Assembly: GCA_020747065.1 (NCBI GenBank)
Contig: JAGMVK010000005.1
Location: 3,153,005-3,217,004, forward strand
From: Cadophora sp. MPI-SDFR-AT-0126
Lineage: Eukaryota > Ascomycota > Leotiomycetes > Helotiales > Ploettnerulaceae
Direction: 5' to 3'
Length of the DNA stretch: 64,000 nucleotides
In this document: positions 34,444 to 45,849 of the stretch, one piece after another
How positions within the stretch are numbered: position 1 is the first letter of the stretch
How the letters are laid out: each line of letters begins with the position of its first letter
Notes under the pieces: model-generated
What the model saw: only the letters and a program-made list of their open reading frames with translations
Databases searched by the model: none
What the model was told of the DNA's origin: nothing
Translations under genes and position numbers: made by a program

Positions 34444-37400
34444 AGAGAAGAAGTGCTAAAGGTCTCATTAGTGAAGCCGGCGCTACCCTGACAAGTCAGA
34501 AGAAGGAGCCGACCCTATAAAGTAGTCTGGAAAGGCAAGCTAAACCAGACTCTTACTCTAACGCTGCATTCTCCCCGTGGAGGTACGCAACTGGAACTTG
34601 AGGCATCTGTTATGAAGCGTTCTAGGGAGCTTGTAGTAAGTAGTCCGTTTAGTATGGGCAAGTAGGTCTGGGTGATATCTGCAGGTCTAAAACCCTACGC
34701 AATGGCGTTACGCCATGATCAAGGTGATTAGGGATGCATCTAACTATTCTTAGAATCCCCGGAAAAGCCGCGCGCGAGACCCAAACGATAGAAGCTCTCG
34801 AGATAGAGCGGATAAATTGAAAGAATCCAAGGTACTTGGATAGTGGAAGCTGAGCAACAAGCACCAGAGCTAAGAACCTCAGGTAATAGGCCAGCTACAG
34901 AGTATATCTGAAGCTAACTACCTGGAAAAGAGCGTGCGAGGCCTACTGATAGGAAGGGGTGATTAATCCCTACTAAGGACCCTACTTACAAGGTTCAGCG
35001 TACGAGTGCTGCAAAATATTAATATAGTCCGTCCTACTATTAAGTTGCTCTAAGTAAGAGGCCTAAAAGAGATGTAGGGCTATTAATGAATCTATAGTGT
35101 TCTATTGAACCTAGGTAGCTAATGATAGCTTACTTAAGCTATTGGAGTATATAGCCCTCATACTCCTAAGCAGATAAACCTAAATAATTCCCTAAAGATG
35201 CTACGGTAGTTATAGAGCTCTCTGCCATCGGCAGATAGCTCTAACAACTGTTTAAGTTTCCTGAGAGCCGAAGTTGATTCAGTTACTCAGAGAGACTCGC
35301 ACGACTTACGCCTTAATAGTCTAGGCCCCACACCTGCGTTACTTCTTCGAGCGGTAGAAAGGATTCGCCTTAGAGTGCAAAGTAGGAGATCTTGGCTATA
35401 CTCATTAAGTATAGTACAACAGAGTGGTTACTACAGAAGACTAGGCGATGAAACCGACCTTCTCTACTGGTCCTCGGAGCCGGAGCACTGATAGACTAAT
35501 CCCCAAGAGACTACAAGCCAAGAAACCACAATAGCCATTACCCTCTAGCATACCATGCTCATGCTTTGAAGACGGGGGAGTCAGACCTGCCTCCAACGGA
35601 CACCCTCCATAGCGGACTGAAGCCGCTATAGCTAGACGTCAATCAAGGAAAAGCCTCAACAGCACTTAGAAACAAGAGCGACCCCTATTACTCTTAAGTC
35701 CTAGTAACAGTCCTCACTCTCCAAGATATCAGTAAACTCCTCCAGCAACTTAATAAGTCTTACATCCCAGTAAGAAAGCCTCAGAATTAAGAGAAAACAC
35801 TTAACAGCAGAGACAGCCTTGGTAACCCCCAATTACCTTAGCACGAATCTAACAGTCCTCGCTTTCTCCGACACGTCAGCCTTCCTACCCGCTACCCAGA
35901 CCTCCAACCCCACAAGCGTGTGTACGCATAAAAGCATATATCCGTAATAGCGACGCAAGAGACCGTTACAGGGTAAGAGAGGAAGTACCGCCGGAGTCGG
36001 ACGTGTCCTAAGTCGCTGTTAGATACAGACACAAAGCTTAAAAACAGCTAAAGGACAGAAAAGGGGGTTTAATCTGAACTTATCCGGGGCCAGGTACTAG
36101 GGCGTAAGGGTAGATACGCTCGACTACTTACTTAAGGCCTGAACAACTCTATGTCTAACATAATCTATTTAGCAAGGGAGGATTAGTACAGGTCCTGGCC
36201 AGGGACGGTGCATATTCTAAACCTAAGAGGTGGAAATGTATGGAGCCATGTAGAAGGTTGTGTTTTGCCTAAGGCCTCTTCCTAATACTAGAGATAAAAA
36301 CAGCTCCCTTGAGCTTGAGGAGTGAAAGGAAAGTAGGACGAACCTAATATTAGCAAAGCGCTAAAAGGTCAGCGGCTGGACTGACTCTGCAAAGGAAGAG
36401 GGCAGAGGAGAGGAAACTTAGCTATGTATTGGAAGGGGTAGTTGCTGAGCTTTTAGAAGCTATAGATTGAAGGCCTTGCGGTGGTACCTGTACAAATATC
36501 GCTAGATCAACGCGTTCCTGAAGGAGAGGGTGAAGAGGGGGACCTGCCAAACAGCTTGGAAAGCTTCTCTCTCTAGGAGATATTCGTTGTGGCGACGCAA
36601 GAGACCGTTGTAGGGTGACGAGATAGAGGCTTGGACCTGAAGGAGCGATAGTAAGGTTAAAAAAACGTGTCGCAGGAAGGGAAACCTCACCTAGAGGAGC
36701 TCTGACGTCACTAGGCTTACAGTTGAAGTAGAGATCTCTGTAGGAAATCAGCGAAGATTACAATGGAGATGTGGCTCGTGCGTAAGAGGTTTAGAGGGGA
36801 GATTAGCGAAGGTGAAGAGATCGACTCAGCCTTAGGAGAAAGGAAATGCTTCTAACTCGGAGATCTGCTCTCTAGAACTCTGATTCTGAGGTTCTGACGT
36901 GATATTCTTAAGCAGGGGAGATGTGCGGAGGTTAGCGGAGGAGATTAGTGAAGGTTAGAGAGCCTGGAGCCGCTTAGCTTAGAGTTAAGTACTAGGGATC
37001 GTTAGTCTTGAACTTGAGCTTGATCTTGAAGTTATAAAGTTGGAAAAGAAGAGATTGGAATGGAAGAGTGGCGAAACTCTGTACTTAGCTTTATTAGTGA
37101 GAGGCTCAGTTTCCTTGAAGATTTCTGCCTCCTAGGAGAGCTCCGGAGGTGGAAAGTAAATAATGGCGATTACGACGAGGTCTCTGTTGCTGGGGAGACG
37201 CGTAGTATAATTGACGAGGATCGAAGAGCCTCCTGCGCAGCCTAAATGGAGGTTGTAGTAGTCTTTCAATGGAGGGGAAGAAGAAGGTGGTCGAGGTGTT
37301 GAAGTTGGAAAGGTTAACGGAGGAGATGGGAGAGTTATGGTAGGGGGCGACCTAAAGAGGCTAACTAAGCGAGCATTTGCTTGCGATTCTGCTAAGGCCG

Positions 37401-37750
37401 ACGATAGTTATAACCTCACATGACTTTGACGTCACTCTTCCTCCACAACTCTACCCCCTGCCTCTACAAAGATGAAGTCTCTTTAATTAGCAAGTTTGTT
37501 ACTACGCTCTTTTACTATGGTACTCGAGGTCGAGCTTTTGAAGGGGGGGACGCATGTAGTGGGGATTAGCTCGGTAAACTTTTGTCACCTGACTTATGCA
37601 CTTCGTATTATACTTAAGTTGAGACCTCTCTCTAGAGACCTTATTAATAATAATAGCACTTTTCCTTCTGATAGGATTTATACTTCTCTCTCTAATTAAT
37701 AATTCGTACTCTTTGGATATGTGATATCTTTTGATTTCGTCTATCTATTA
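34444..37750. repeat. Unidentified gene-free, repeat-like region
   Basis: About 3.3 kb without a long frame on either strand. Composition and dense TAG/TAA stops in all frames resemble a mutated transposable element, but I could not recognise reverse transcriptase, integrase or transposase motifs. Two related segments of roughly 45 bp (shared core gcgacgcaagagaccgtt) start near 35950 and 36592 in the same orientation. 36900-37250 reads GA-rich on the + strand. Confidence 0.4.
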
Positions 37751-37972
37751 TGTAACGACGCAATATTACTAAGTGCAGTATCAAGTATGGGGGCAAGAGA
37801 GTAGGCAAATAGTAATATTATAGGTCTGGTACGAAGGAAATAAGAAGGTAAGGAGCCCTCATAGGGGGAGCGGTCCTATATATACACGAATCTGGTCCGA
37901 CTTCCGTCCGGTAATATTCCGGCTAAACCTGAGTACCCCTATTTCCAGCACTTCCGTCACTTCAACGTTACA
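37751..37972. repeat. Possible solo LTR (about 220 bp)
   Basis: Begins TGTAACG and ends CGTTACA, the short inverted TG...CA ends of many LTRs, and contains a tatatata box and a length typical of small fungal LTRs. I find no second copy in the window, no primer-binding site and no matching 5-bp target duplication (tatta to the left, gtcgc to the right), so this is tentative. Confidence 0.3.
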
Positions 37973-38217
37973 GTCGCCACAAAGGATGATACCTCCTCCA
38001 ATTAAGCGAACAAGGATCCTTGTCAGCGACGGTGTGGTTGTAGTAATCTCGATAAAATAATATATTACAAGTCGGCTTTCTCCTCTGATTATTCCAGAAA
38101 GCCAGCAAATCAGGCATAGGTTTCATTGGCAAGTTGTGGTTTGCATAAATGAATGTTTCTGGTGACCTACTTATGATGACACAGGATTGAACAGCGGTCT
38201 TCTTCCAAAATACCACT

Positions 38218-38446
38218 GTCTCCAGATAGGAATGCACCTGTCGCTGGCGGTTGGATGCTCGACTATCAGTTCGAGAAGGCGCTGGAAAATGATCCTGTCG
38301 TTACTAGAATGTGGAGGTTAAGTTTTGCATAGAAGAATGATGCGCAGGTTGAAGAAAAGCGGAAGCTCGAGGAGGCGTTGGGTGCTGATGCGGAGGCTGG
38401 AACTTCGTTGGTGAAGCTACGATTTGACGGAGGTCTTGCTAAGTAA
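38218..38446 (+). pseudogene. 3' remnant of an unidentified gene
   Basis: The + strand frame reads DRNAPVAGGWMLDYQFEKAL, one in-frame TAG (about 38329), then KNDAQVEEKRKLEEALGADA and VKLRFDGGLAK before the stop at 38444-38446. The highly regular amphipathic and acidic character suggests a real C-terminus whose 5' part was lost next to the LTR-like sequence. Family not recognised. Confidence 0.4.
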
Positions 38447-38506
38447 CTGTCTGAATCATGTTCAAACCACTCTGAATTTGTCCAATTAATTAGAAAAATG
38501 AGAAAA

Positions 38507-40450
38507 TTACATAACGTAGCATCCATCAGGATCGACAATCTTTCGTGCTCTAGAGCGCCATTGCTCGGGCAAGTCATTGATTTGAGCACCATGTTCCACA
38601 AGTAGTCTAACGCCCTCCGGATAACCAGGGGGCCCCGACAGATCTTTCCATGTGACGGCAGCATGTAGCGGATTCACGTATCTCGCCTGTGGCCCCCCGC
38701 GCATGTTTGCATAGGCGCCATGGGCGAGAAGCACTCGCATTACTTCTATTTTGTTCTCTGCCCCTATAGCAGCGGCACAAAGGGCAGTTCCACCAAGGCC
38801 CCCTACTGCGTTGATATCTGCACCATGATCAAGCAGCAATTTGATCATAGTTGTGTCTGCCCATGGCGAAGAGGCGGCAGTCATCAGGGCTGTGCAATCT
38901 ACGCCTCCTGTTCTTTTGACATTGACATCTGCGCCCGCTGATAGGAGAATCTTCACAATCTCTATGTCGTTGGTTTGGATTGCGATCTGGAGGGCATCGC
39001 CGTAGTCGCTACCGGGAGCGTTGACATCTGCCTTGTGCTCAAGCAGCAGCTGAATAATTTCGAGGCTCTGAGCTCTGTGTTTTGGAAAGCCAAAAATTTC
39101 GATCCCGGTGCCCCCTCCAACCGCTGCCTGCAGAGCAGTTGCGTATTGGTTAGCCGTCGATTTTTTCCATACTTCAACTCCCGATGGGGGAATTTTGCTT
39201 GGATGAACATTTTTAAAAGATGTTTTAATGTTCGAGTGGTTGCTTCCTGTCATGTCCGAATAGTTAACATCAGCGCCTTCTTCGACTGCACGCGTCACGC
39301 CGGCCAGATCTCCTTCTTCTGCTGCTTTCACCAACAGCCGGAAGAGCCTATCGTTTTCTCTGGGATCGAGGGATCTTGCGTACATGACCAGGTCTTTCTG
39401 CCACCTCCAGAGCATGGTTGAAACAGCAAGATATCCAGGATCTTGCTCACTACTGAATTTTGGCATATCCATGTGATTGGCGTGGATCGATTGTGAGCCA
39501 TAGGAAGGCAAAATAGCAGAGCGGTGAGGCACAACCTTCCTGATATGAGTATTATTCGTTGGACGGGCAGGAGTAACTAACCAGTCCAACGCCCGCAACA
39601 GGTAGCTCCTCAAAAAAGCACATAATATTGATATCCGGCTTGTGTGTATCTCTCCGCGCCCGCAACATTGTATGAAAGTCTTTTTGTATACCTGCAAGTA
39701 CCTCTGAGTCTGGAGTCAAGACTTCGACGATCCTGTGGTTCGTTGGGCGGAGGAGGTTCGTGAAGTTGGTGAATAAGGTGGCCCAGTTGGCAAGGTCGGC
39801 TCCAGCGTGGGGCGTCCCCATAAACACGATACCGCGTGTGTTTTCAACAATCTTGTGGAGCTGGCTTTCGGCGCTGTTTTTACACTCCAAAATTGCCTTA
39901 TTTTTGTCAGCGGCAGTAGTTCACATGGTAATAGCATAAGGCAGAAGCTCACACTTTCGCAGACAAGACCACCAAGCGAGTGCGCAACGAAAATGATCGG
40001 TGTATTACTCTGACATATGATTAGGTTAGGGATTTTCTAGGTGAAGTTCACAGATCTTCGTCTCACCATATCTGTCCTGTCCCTGAAATCGGCGAGACTC
40101 CTCGCAAGGCTGGAGCCATGGTGCCCGATTCTATTCTGACCAGCGGTAGACCACATGTTGAGGACATCAGCATCGTAGCCGAACGTCATTATTCGTGCAT
40201 TTGGCAATGTCTTTGGTAGGAGATCTTTCGGCCAAAGAAGGCCATCATGAGACCATGTGCGGGTGCGGTTCCCTGTAAGCCCATGGACGAAGACAACGCT
40301 GAAAGTCAAGACCTTTTAGCCAGCGTCAGACAAAGGTAGAATGACTCACTCGATAATAACGCCCTTTGCACTCGATAGGGGCGCGAAAAGCTGCGTGATT
40401 CCGTACTCCCCCACAGTACTATACTCATTTGGCAAAGTGGTCATGATCAT
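38507..40450 (-). CDS. SesB-like serine esterase fused to ankyrin repeats (no NACHT)
   Basis: Exons on the minus strand are 40450-40350, 40298-40067, 40009-39953, 39896-39582 and 39535-38507, giving 577 residues. Residues about 30-270 form a lipase-like alpha/beta hydrolase: DVVFVHGLTGNRTRTW (oxyanion region), nucleophile in FVAHSLGGLVCES, GIVFMGTPHAGADLANWA and catalytic His region SIHANHMDM. This matches the SesB/DUF676-type domain that commonly forms the N-terminus of fungal NOD-like receptors. After MLWRWQKDL come ankyrin repeats (LLVKAAEEGDLAGVTRAVEE, LEIIQLLLEHKADVNAPGSD, IEIVKILLSAGADVNVK, MIKLLLDHGADINAVGG, IEVMRVLLAHGAYANM, GVRLLVEHGAQIND). No P-loop NTPase lies between. Introns of 51, 57, 56 and 46 bp all keep frame. 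It is probably intact. A role in self/non-self or immune-like signalling is inferred only from the family. Confidence 0.88.
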
Positions 40451-40793
40451 GGAACTATAGAATAGGTTTGGCAATTCTTCGAAAGGATCGCCCCACGATT
40501 TAATGGTCCCTGCCGCGCACCTACGTATGGGATTTCCAGAAACATGCTACCACGCCACACACGTGATTCAGCCTGAGAATCGTGGCTAAATAAAATATAG
40601 CAAGCCCGGACGTGAACATAGTAAATTGTATCTCGGCTAATGTACACTAAAACATGGAGACCCCCTTATCACACCGGCGAAACTGCCGGACTACATTCTT
40701 TTCTTGTCTGAGTGTTTTTAAAATTAGAGCCATAGTATTACGAGATAGGGCCTTTCCTTAAATGCTCCGAATCTTAGAAAGACTTCAAACGTC

Positions 40794-41028
40794 GTGATTA
40801 AACAGGGGGGGATAGCGGAAGCGGCGATCGGTGGCATGATTGAAACGATCGACAGCATACTAATCGGAATCTTTTTCTGGGCTGCGACGTGGTCTCCTGA
40901 GGGACAAATAGTTAAAAGAAGTAATATATGAATAACAACTTCGTAGACTTGCTAAGACAAAACTTGTAAAATGAAAACTATAGGTTCGTCTCGTTACAGG
41001 GGGCGTCTCGGCACGCAGGGAGAGACGT
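40794..41028 (-). mobile_element. Solo A-end of the HET-carrying element family (inverted)
   Basis: Read on the minus strand from 41028, it starts ACGTCTCTCCCTGCGTGCCG after a TA (41029-41030). Its 235 bp match, in inverted orientation, the segment 45850-46085 base for base in long stretches (for example aacaacttcgtagacttgc and tgattgaaacgatc). Its inner end encodes IKQGGIAEAAIGGMIETIDS on the + strand, homologous to the other copy. The opposite end of this element was not found to the left. Confidence 0.7.
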
Positions 41029-41612
41029 TAACTGAGAAGATTTTTAAAATGCAGTACACGCAAGAAGAAGCATACGCTTGTGACAATAGACGCGGCAAGC
41101 AGCGCAAAACGCAAGCTTCGTCGAACTTTTGGTTATCGAAAGTGTGTCACGTAGAAATTTCCAGCAAGCAAGTGACCTACCCAGAGACCTTGAACCCGCA
41201 ACACTCCACTAGCCTATGAGCCAGTAAGGTGCTAAAATGATTGGGTCTGCCGGAGCCCAAAGCCTCTTTCACCTTAGAGAAGCTAACTTAGTGGTCAGTA
41301 TACAGTTTTAAACCTGGTACAGTAGCTATTGAAGACACAGACTCGCACAAGCTTCAGCACAATATGCCCTCAGTTCAGAAGACGTTCTTAATATTTATGA
41401 TCATAGCTAGATAGAACTTCAATCTGAGCTTTGTATGGACTCCATGCGGATTCTCAGTCTAGAGATATTCAGACTGACGCTAAGCTTAATGGGAATAGCT
41501 GAACAATCTTTTGAATGCTAACACATCCTGGACGAATATTACTTCCATACTAACAAGGAAGAAGAACTCGAATCGATGAGAAGAATATTTTTAAGTTATC
41601 GCTCACTGATAA
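41029..41612. other. Gene-free stretch
   Basis: No gene. Near 41165-41235 the minus strand has sequences loosely like pol III A and B boxes, but they are too close together for a tRNA. Confidence 0.4.
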
Positions 41613-43411
41613 TCTACATCAGCTCAACTTTGCATCCTTCTGTGATAGACATTACTAAGGTTATTGTCTGCTTCTCTGCGCCAATAAGCTCGAGCTTTTC
41701 CCCCTTTGGAAGCTTGATTATGCGAAACGTCTGCATTATGCGAACTATGGTATCTGCTGCTTCTACAAGCGCAAAGTCCACTTGTGTTTGTTAGTCTCGA
41801 GTAAACTCGTATGCATCGCAAGGTAACACTCCCTTCCAAGACAAATTCTCGGACCCCCGTTGAAGGGTAGATATCCCCATTTTGCGTTCGTTTCGTCGTG
41901 GTTTAGCGGCATGTCCTCGTCCCAACGCTCTGGTCGGAACAGCTCAGCGCCCATTCCATAGAGATCAGGACGTCGATGCATAGTATACACGCTGTAAGCT
42001 ACTGCAGTACCTTTAGGGACAAGAACTGGAGACTTTCTGTCAGGTCCACCACCTGTTGGAAGGATGGTCGTCCTCAAGGCCGTACGGGTGTTGACCGGTA
42101 CTGGAGGGTAGAGTCGAAGAGCTGGCTATATTAGTAGTGAATGAGTGTACAGCTTGGGGGTACGTTTTACTAACTCTCTTTGAGTATGTTCTGCAGATAT
42201 TTCGTGCTTCGAAGGCTGCTTCGGGACATTTCAATGTCGCCTTGCGCGATAATTTCTGACCTTAATTTCACTAACACCTTTGGGTGCCTGCCTAGCAGAA
42301 AGCTAGCGTAGCGAATATTAGTACATAGGCTCGAGTAATTTACGATAGAAACTGACAATGTCCAAGAAAGTAGGCAAGCAGTTGTGTCTCGTCCAGCAGT
42401 TAAGATATTTATAATCTGACTTCTTAGTACTGTGCGGTCGGGCGTTTTTTCGATCATTGTTTGCAAGAAACCATAATTTCCCTGAAACTCTGGACACACT
42501 TCGGCGAGGCTACGGCCGATGATCTTGTCTGCGTAGTAATGAACTTCCTTGCACGCATCTCGAAACTTCTTCCGGTCAATTAGCCAATAAAGACCGGGAA
42601 TGCGAAAACGCTTAGCAATTTGTTCTTGGGCAACGTCAAATGCTTTTGCAAAAGACTCTTCGCCTATTAGCTCAGGCACATTTAAGCTCTCCGTGGACGT
42701 GCCAATCAAGAATTTCTTTATAACGTCAAGGGTCAAGCGAAAGAAGAGCGGTTAGAGATCGATCACCGCGCCGGCTCTTCGCAATCTATTCAACAGGTCA
42801 TTAGTAGCATCTTTAAAGACATTTATGTCTGAGTATTCCGTAACGCAAAACTGCGGTCTTAGAAGTTCTCGTGATTGCTTCCAGGGATCTCCTTTTTGAT
42901 TAAAAATTCCATCGCCAAACATAGGGAATGTTATTTCTCTTCGAGGACCCATTGCGAAATCTAAAACAAGAGGTATACAAAGTAAGGCCCCAGGAACTCC
43001 TGCATTTGATTGTTAACCGACCTTTGAAATGACTAGATAATATAGCTTCTAGGTTAGCGGGGTCAGCAGTTCCAAATGCTGGTGATCTAAGGCAAACCTG
43101 CTCTAATATGTAGCCTGTCTGCCTAAAATAGAAAAGGAACAGTTCCATGAGCCACGATTCTGCGTTGGCCCTGAAAATCTGCTCCAGGCGATCTAAACCG
43201 AATAGTCTTGGATTCTCTAGTAGTGGTGGCGGAAGACATCCGTGTTGGACGCCCAGGGCCTGGTCAGCCTGAATTGATTATACCAAATCAGCACATATAT
43301 ACATAGATGCAGTTAACATACCTGACGTTCTTTCCGTCTTTTGTGTATATGATAGACAATTGGAACTGACAAGAAGACCAATACTAGCATTCGAGGACAA
43401 AGGAACTCCAT
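41613..43411 (-). pseudogene. CYP52-like cytochrome P450 with one premature stop
   Basis: Minus-strand gene collinear with CYP52 alkane/fatty-acid hydroxylases. Exons begin 43411-43322, 43268-43022, 42960-42357 and 42302-42175, then 42121-41830 and a last exon to 41613. Features: N-terminal anchor MEFLCPRMLVLVFLSVPIVY, FPMFGDGIFNQKGDPWKQSR (C-helix), I-helix ILTAGRDTTACLLSWT, ExxR-region LRLYPPVPVNTR, ERWDEDMP and heme motif FNGGPRICLG with the Cys ligand. Two defects: an in-frame TAA at 42754-42752 where CAA (Gln in LDLQPLFFRLTLD) is expected, and the last junction after CLGR, which cannot be spliced in frame to FALVEAADTIVRIMQTFR. Everything else is well preserved, so loss is recent. Confidence 0.82.
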
Positions 43412-44074
43412 TCTCACTTGGACAGGCCACATGCAGGACAGCATCATTTTGACCGGTTCCAACGTCGCCTATTCAGCTCAAGCAGATGCGTACAGGGTTT
43501 CAAGTAGGATCGAATGGCTTAACCTGCATAGAATTCAAGGTTAAGAGGCAACCACAAGCCCTGTATACGGTATCTCTCCTGTTTTACCCACCTGGCTGCT
43601 GCTTCCGCTTTTCCTAAGTGGTTTCTTGACCTATGTAGACATAGAGTTGCAATATGTAATAAACATACGCGATACTACTCCCAAAAGAAGATGTCATCAA
43701 GAAATTCTACGAAGTATGATCGTATTGTCACCAGTAATGGTTTTTACGACTGTATTTATTGGCACCGTAGTCAGCTTCGAGCTAACAGTTCAGAGAGAAT
43801 GATGTGTTTGGGATACGTGACTAAATAGAACCCTGTCGCCTGGTTCTACACCAGAATTGAAGATTGACTAATCATATAGCCTAAGTACCTGCTTAAAGTC
43901 TTAAGGAGTCAGCAGAAGTCATGCTTTTCGTCTCAATACTATAACAGATTACAGTACAGTACTGTACTGTACTGTAGCATAATTTATTTCAGAAGAGGAT
44001 CTTTCTCAGACGCCCCAGTATCGTAGAGGGGAGTCCCTCCGACCCACTTAGTCGATGGAAGTCCACCCCCGACT
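43412..44074. other. Gene-free stretch with a perfect palindrome
   Basis: P450 promoter side, then featureless DNA. 43951-43970 (acagtacagtactgtactgt) is a perfect 20-bp palindrome of GTAC-type units. Confidence 0.5.
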
Positions 44075-44614
44075 ATGGCGCCGAACCTTGCGAAATCGCA
44101 GACTGAGCTAATCAGCGATATGGTCTTCAGCGGCGTCTCTTTCACTAATTCCGAAATAGCAAAAGCTGCTGGCTGTAGTATCCGCTGCATTCAAGCAATC
44201 CGCTCGAACGTCCAGCACTTCGGTAGTCTTAGAGCTCCTTACAACTGAGGCGGCCGTAGAGCAAGCGTCACACCGATAATGCTAGATGCCCTTTGTGAAT
44301 ACTTGCTAGAAAAGCCTGGTTTATACTGCTTGGAAATGGTAGTATTTCTGTGGGACGAGTTCGAGATACTTGTGTCGAGTCATAGCATAGGAAGGGCATT
44401 GAAACGTAGGAACTGGGCAAAGAAGACAATCCGTCGAGTTGCCAATGAACGAAATCCTGATCTAACTTATGCCTACACAAGCGTAGAAAATAACACCAGC
44501 ATTCCAACACTTGATTCAAGAGATTTAAACAATGTTTGTTCGATTTTAACGTACAGTGTAATATTGTACCGTAATTGCGATTACAAATTGCTAAAATTTC
44601 ATATAAAACAATAG
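44075..44614 (+). pseudogene. Tc1/mariner-type transposase N-terminal fragment
   Basis: The + strand frame from ATG 44075 (MAPNLAKSQTELISDMV) carries a helix-turn-helix (SNSEIAKAAGCS-like: FTNSEIAKAAGCSIRCIQAI), a second HTH linker (SNVQHFGSLRAPYN), then RRASVTPIMLDALCEYLLEK, EMVVFLWDEFEILVSSHSIG and RALKRRNWAKKTIRRVANER, the conserved N-terminal part of fungal Tc1/mariner transposases just before the DDE core. There is one in-frame TGA (44246-44248) where CGA would fit. Homology ends near 44500; the catalytic DDE domain is absent. A truncated, dead copy. Confidence 0.75.
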
Positions 44615-44652
44615 TCCTCCATACCTAAAGCCCTGATCTCATCTACAGAGAC

Positions 44653-45237
44653 TCAACCGCCATATTGATCCTTTTTTTCAAACTCCCTCCACTTCTTTCT
44701 CTCTATCCTAAAATCTTGCATTTTAATAGACATAATAGCATAAAACATATCATCAACCCCTTTTTCTCGAGAGTTTTCAAACACTTTCACAATATCGATG
44801 CGTGAGAGAACTTTATTTGAAGCGGGCCTCTTGCCATATCCCCCATATCCCAATTCTGAGACACGGCTTTCGGTATCGTGTTTCATATTCAAGCAAGCGC
44901 GGCTTAGCGTAGCTTGAAGACAATTTGAAGGACGTGGATCGTTAAAGAACCTTATATGAAACGGTTCGAACTTGATATCGCTAATGGCCCAATTACATGT
45001 AATAATTGTCTTTTTATTGTCTGGACACACTGCTTCATCCTCCTTGCAGGTTATTATGCGGCGTAAAAGATTGCAATATATAATCCGGAGAGCTGAAGGC
45101 TCCGGGACAGAGTCTGAAATCGACTGCAATTGGAATTTGTGGTTCTTGTCGCACGGTATACCACTGAAACAATGAAGCCTTTCGGCGGCGAGAGGATTTA
45201 ATTTCTCAACAAAATTGGGGGAAAGGGATTTGGACAT
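44653..45237 (-). CDS. Hypothetical protein, 194 residues
   Basis: Uninterrupted minus-strand ORF starting MSKSLSPNFVEKLNPLAAER. It has five to eight Cys, no signal peptide and no transmembrane helix; the C-terminal 25 residues are strongly charged (RIERKKWREFEKKDQYGG). I recognise no family. It lies among transposon fragments and could be a surviving piece of a larger gene or a chance ORF, but it is longer than the shadow frames around it. Confidence 0.4.
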   Translation of the reverse strand: MSKSLSPNFVEKLNPLAAERLHCFSGIPCDKNHKFQLQSISDSVPEPSALRIIYCNLLRRIITCKEDEAVCPDNKKTIITCNWAISDIKFEPFHIRFFNDPRPSNCLQATLSRACLNMKHDTESRVSELGYGGYGKRPASNKVLSRIDIVKVFENSREKGVDDMFYAIMSIKMQDFRIERKKWREFEKKDQYGG

Positions 45238-45849
45238 TTTGACGGTAGCTTGTTTGACTATATTAAGGTAGAAGGTAATTTCGAACGAGAAGATAAAATA
45301 AAAGGCGAGGATTTCGAAGTCGATATTTGCGGAAGGATTGCGAGTATGAGTGTGACTACGTGCAATTTCTTCCCAGCAAGGAAAGGTCAGCTCACTAAAG
45401 AATCTACTTCTCTATTAAGAACCAATTAGTATTAGTGCTTCGCCAAAGCAGCGTTTGCTGACCGCATAAGGACAATAACGTGACAACAAGATCTAAACGA
45501 AATCGCTGTAGCACAAACTGACATGTCTTGGCAGCCGCTTTTGATTAAATCAATTGACATGAAAGACGAGGCCGCAATCGCTCCTTACTGTACTATAGAT
45601 CTAGAAGAAAACTCAAATCGTTCCGAGCCTACAAGGAATGTCATCATAGTACAGTACGCTGCGAGAAGATTCCGAGAAGTCCAGTTTTGAAGTATAGATC
45701 GAGGAGATGTGATTCAAGAAGCAGGTAGCTACAGTAGTACAGTCGCTTACAAAATCGGTTTCGTCCCTTAGCCCCAAAAATAAACTGTGAGCACAGACCC
45801 ATCTCAGCCCGTTTTTGGCGCTGACCCCGTGGCTCCTGGCAGTGGCGTA
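45238..45849. other. Gene-free stretch
   Basis: Upstream DNA of the hypothetical gene; nothing else recognised. Confidence 0.4.

Noticed and set aside
37751..37972. Full LTR retrotransposon ending here
   Set aside because: No second LTR, primer-binding site, polypurine tract or reverse transcriptase motif was found in the adjacent 3.3 kb, so only a tentative solo LTR is listed.
38266..38664. 132-codon minus-strand ORF overlapping the ankyrin gene
   Set aside because: It overlaps the end of the ankyrin coding exon in another frame and the gene remnant on the opposite strand; it is a shadow frame.
41165..41240. Minus-strand sequence resembling pol III A and B boxes
   Set aside because: The boxes are only about 10 bp apart, too close for a tRNA or a standard internal promoter, and no acceptor stem can be formed.
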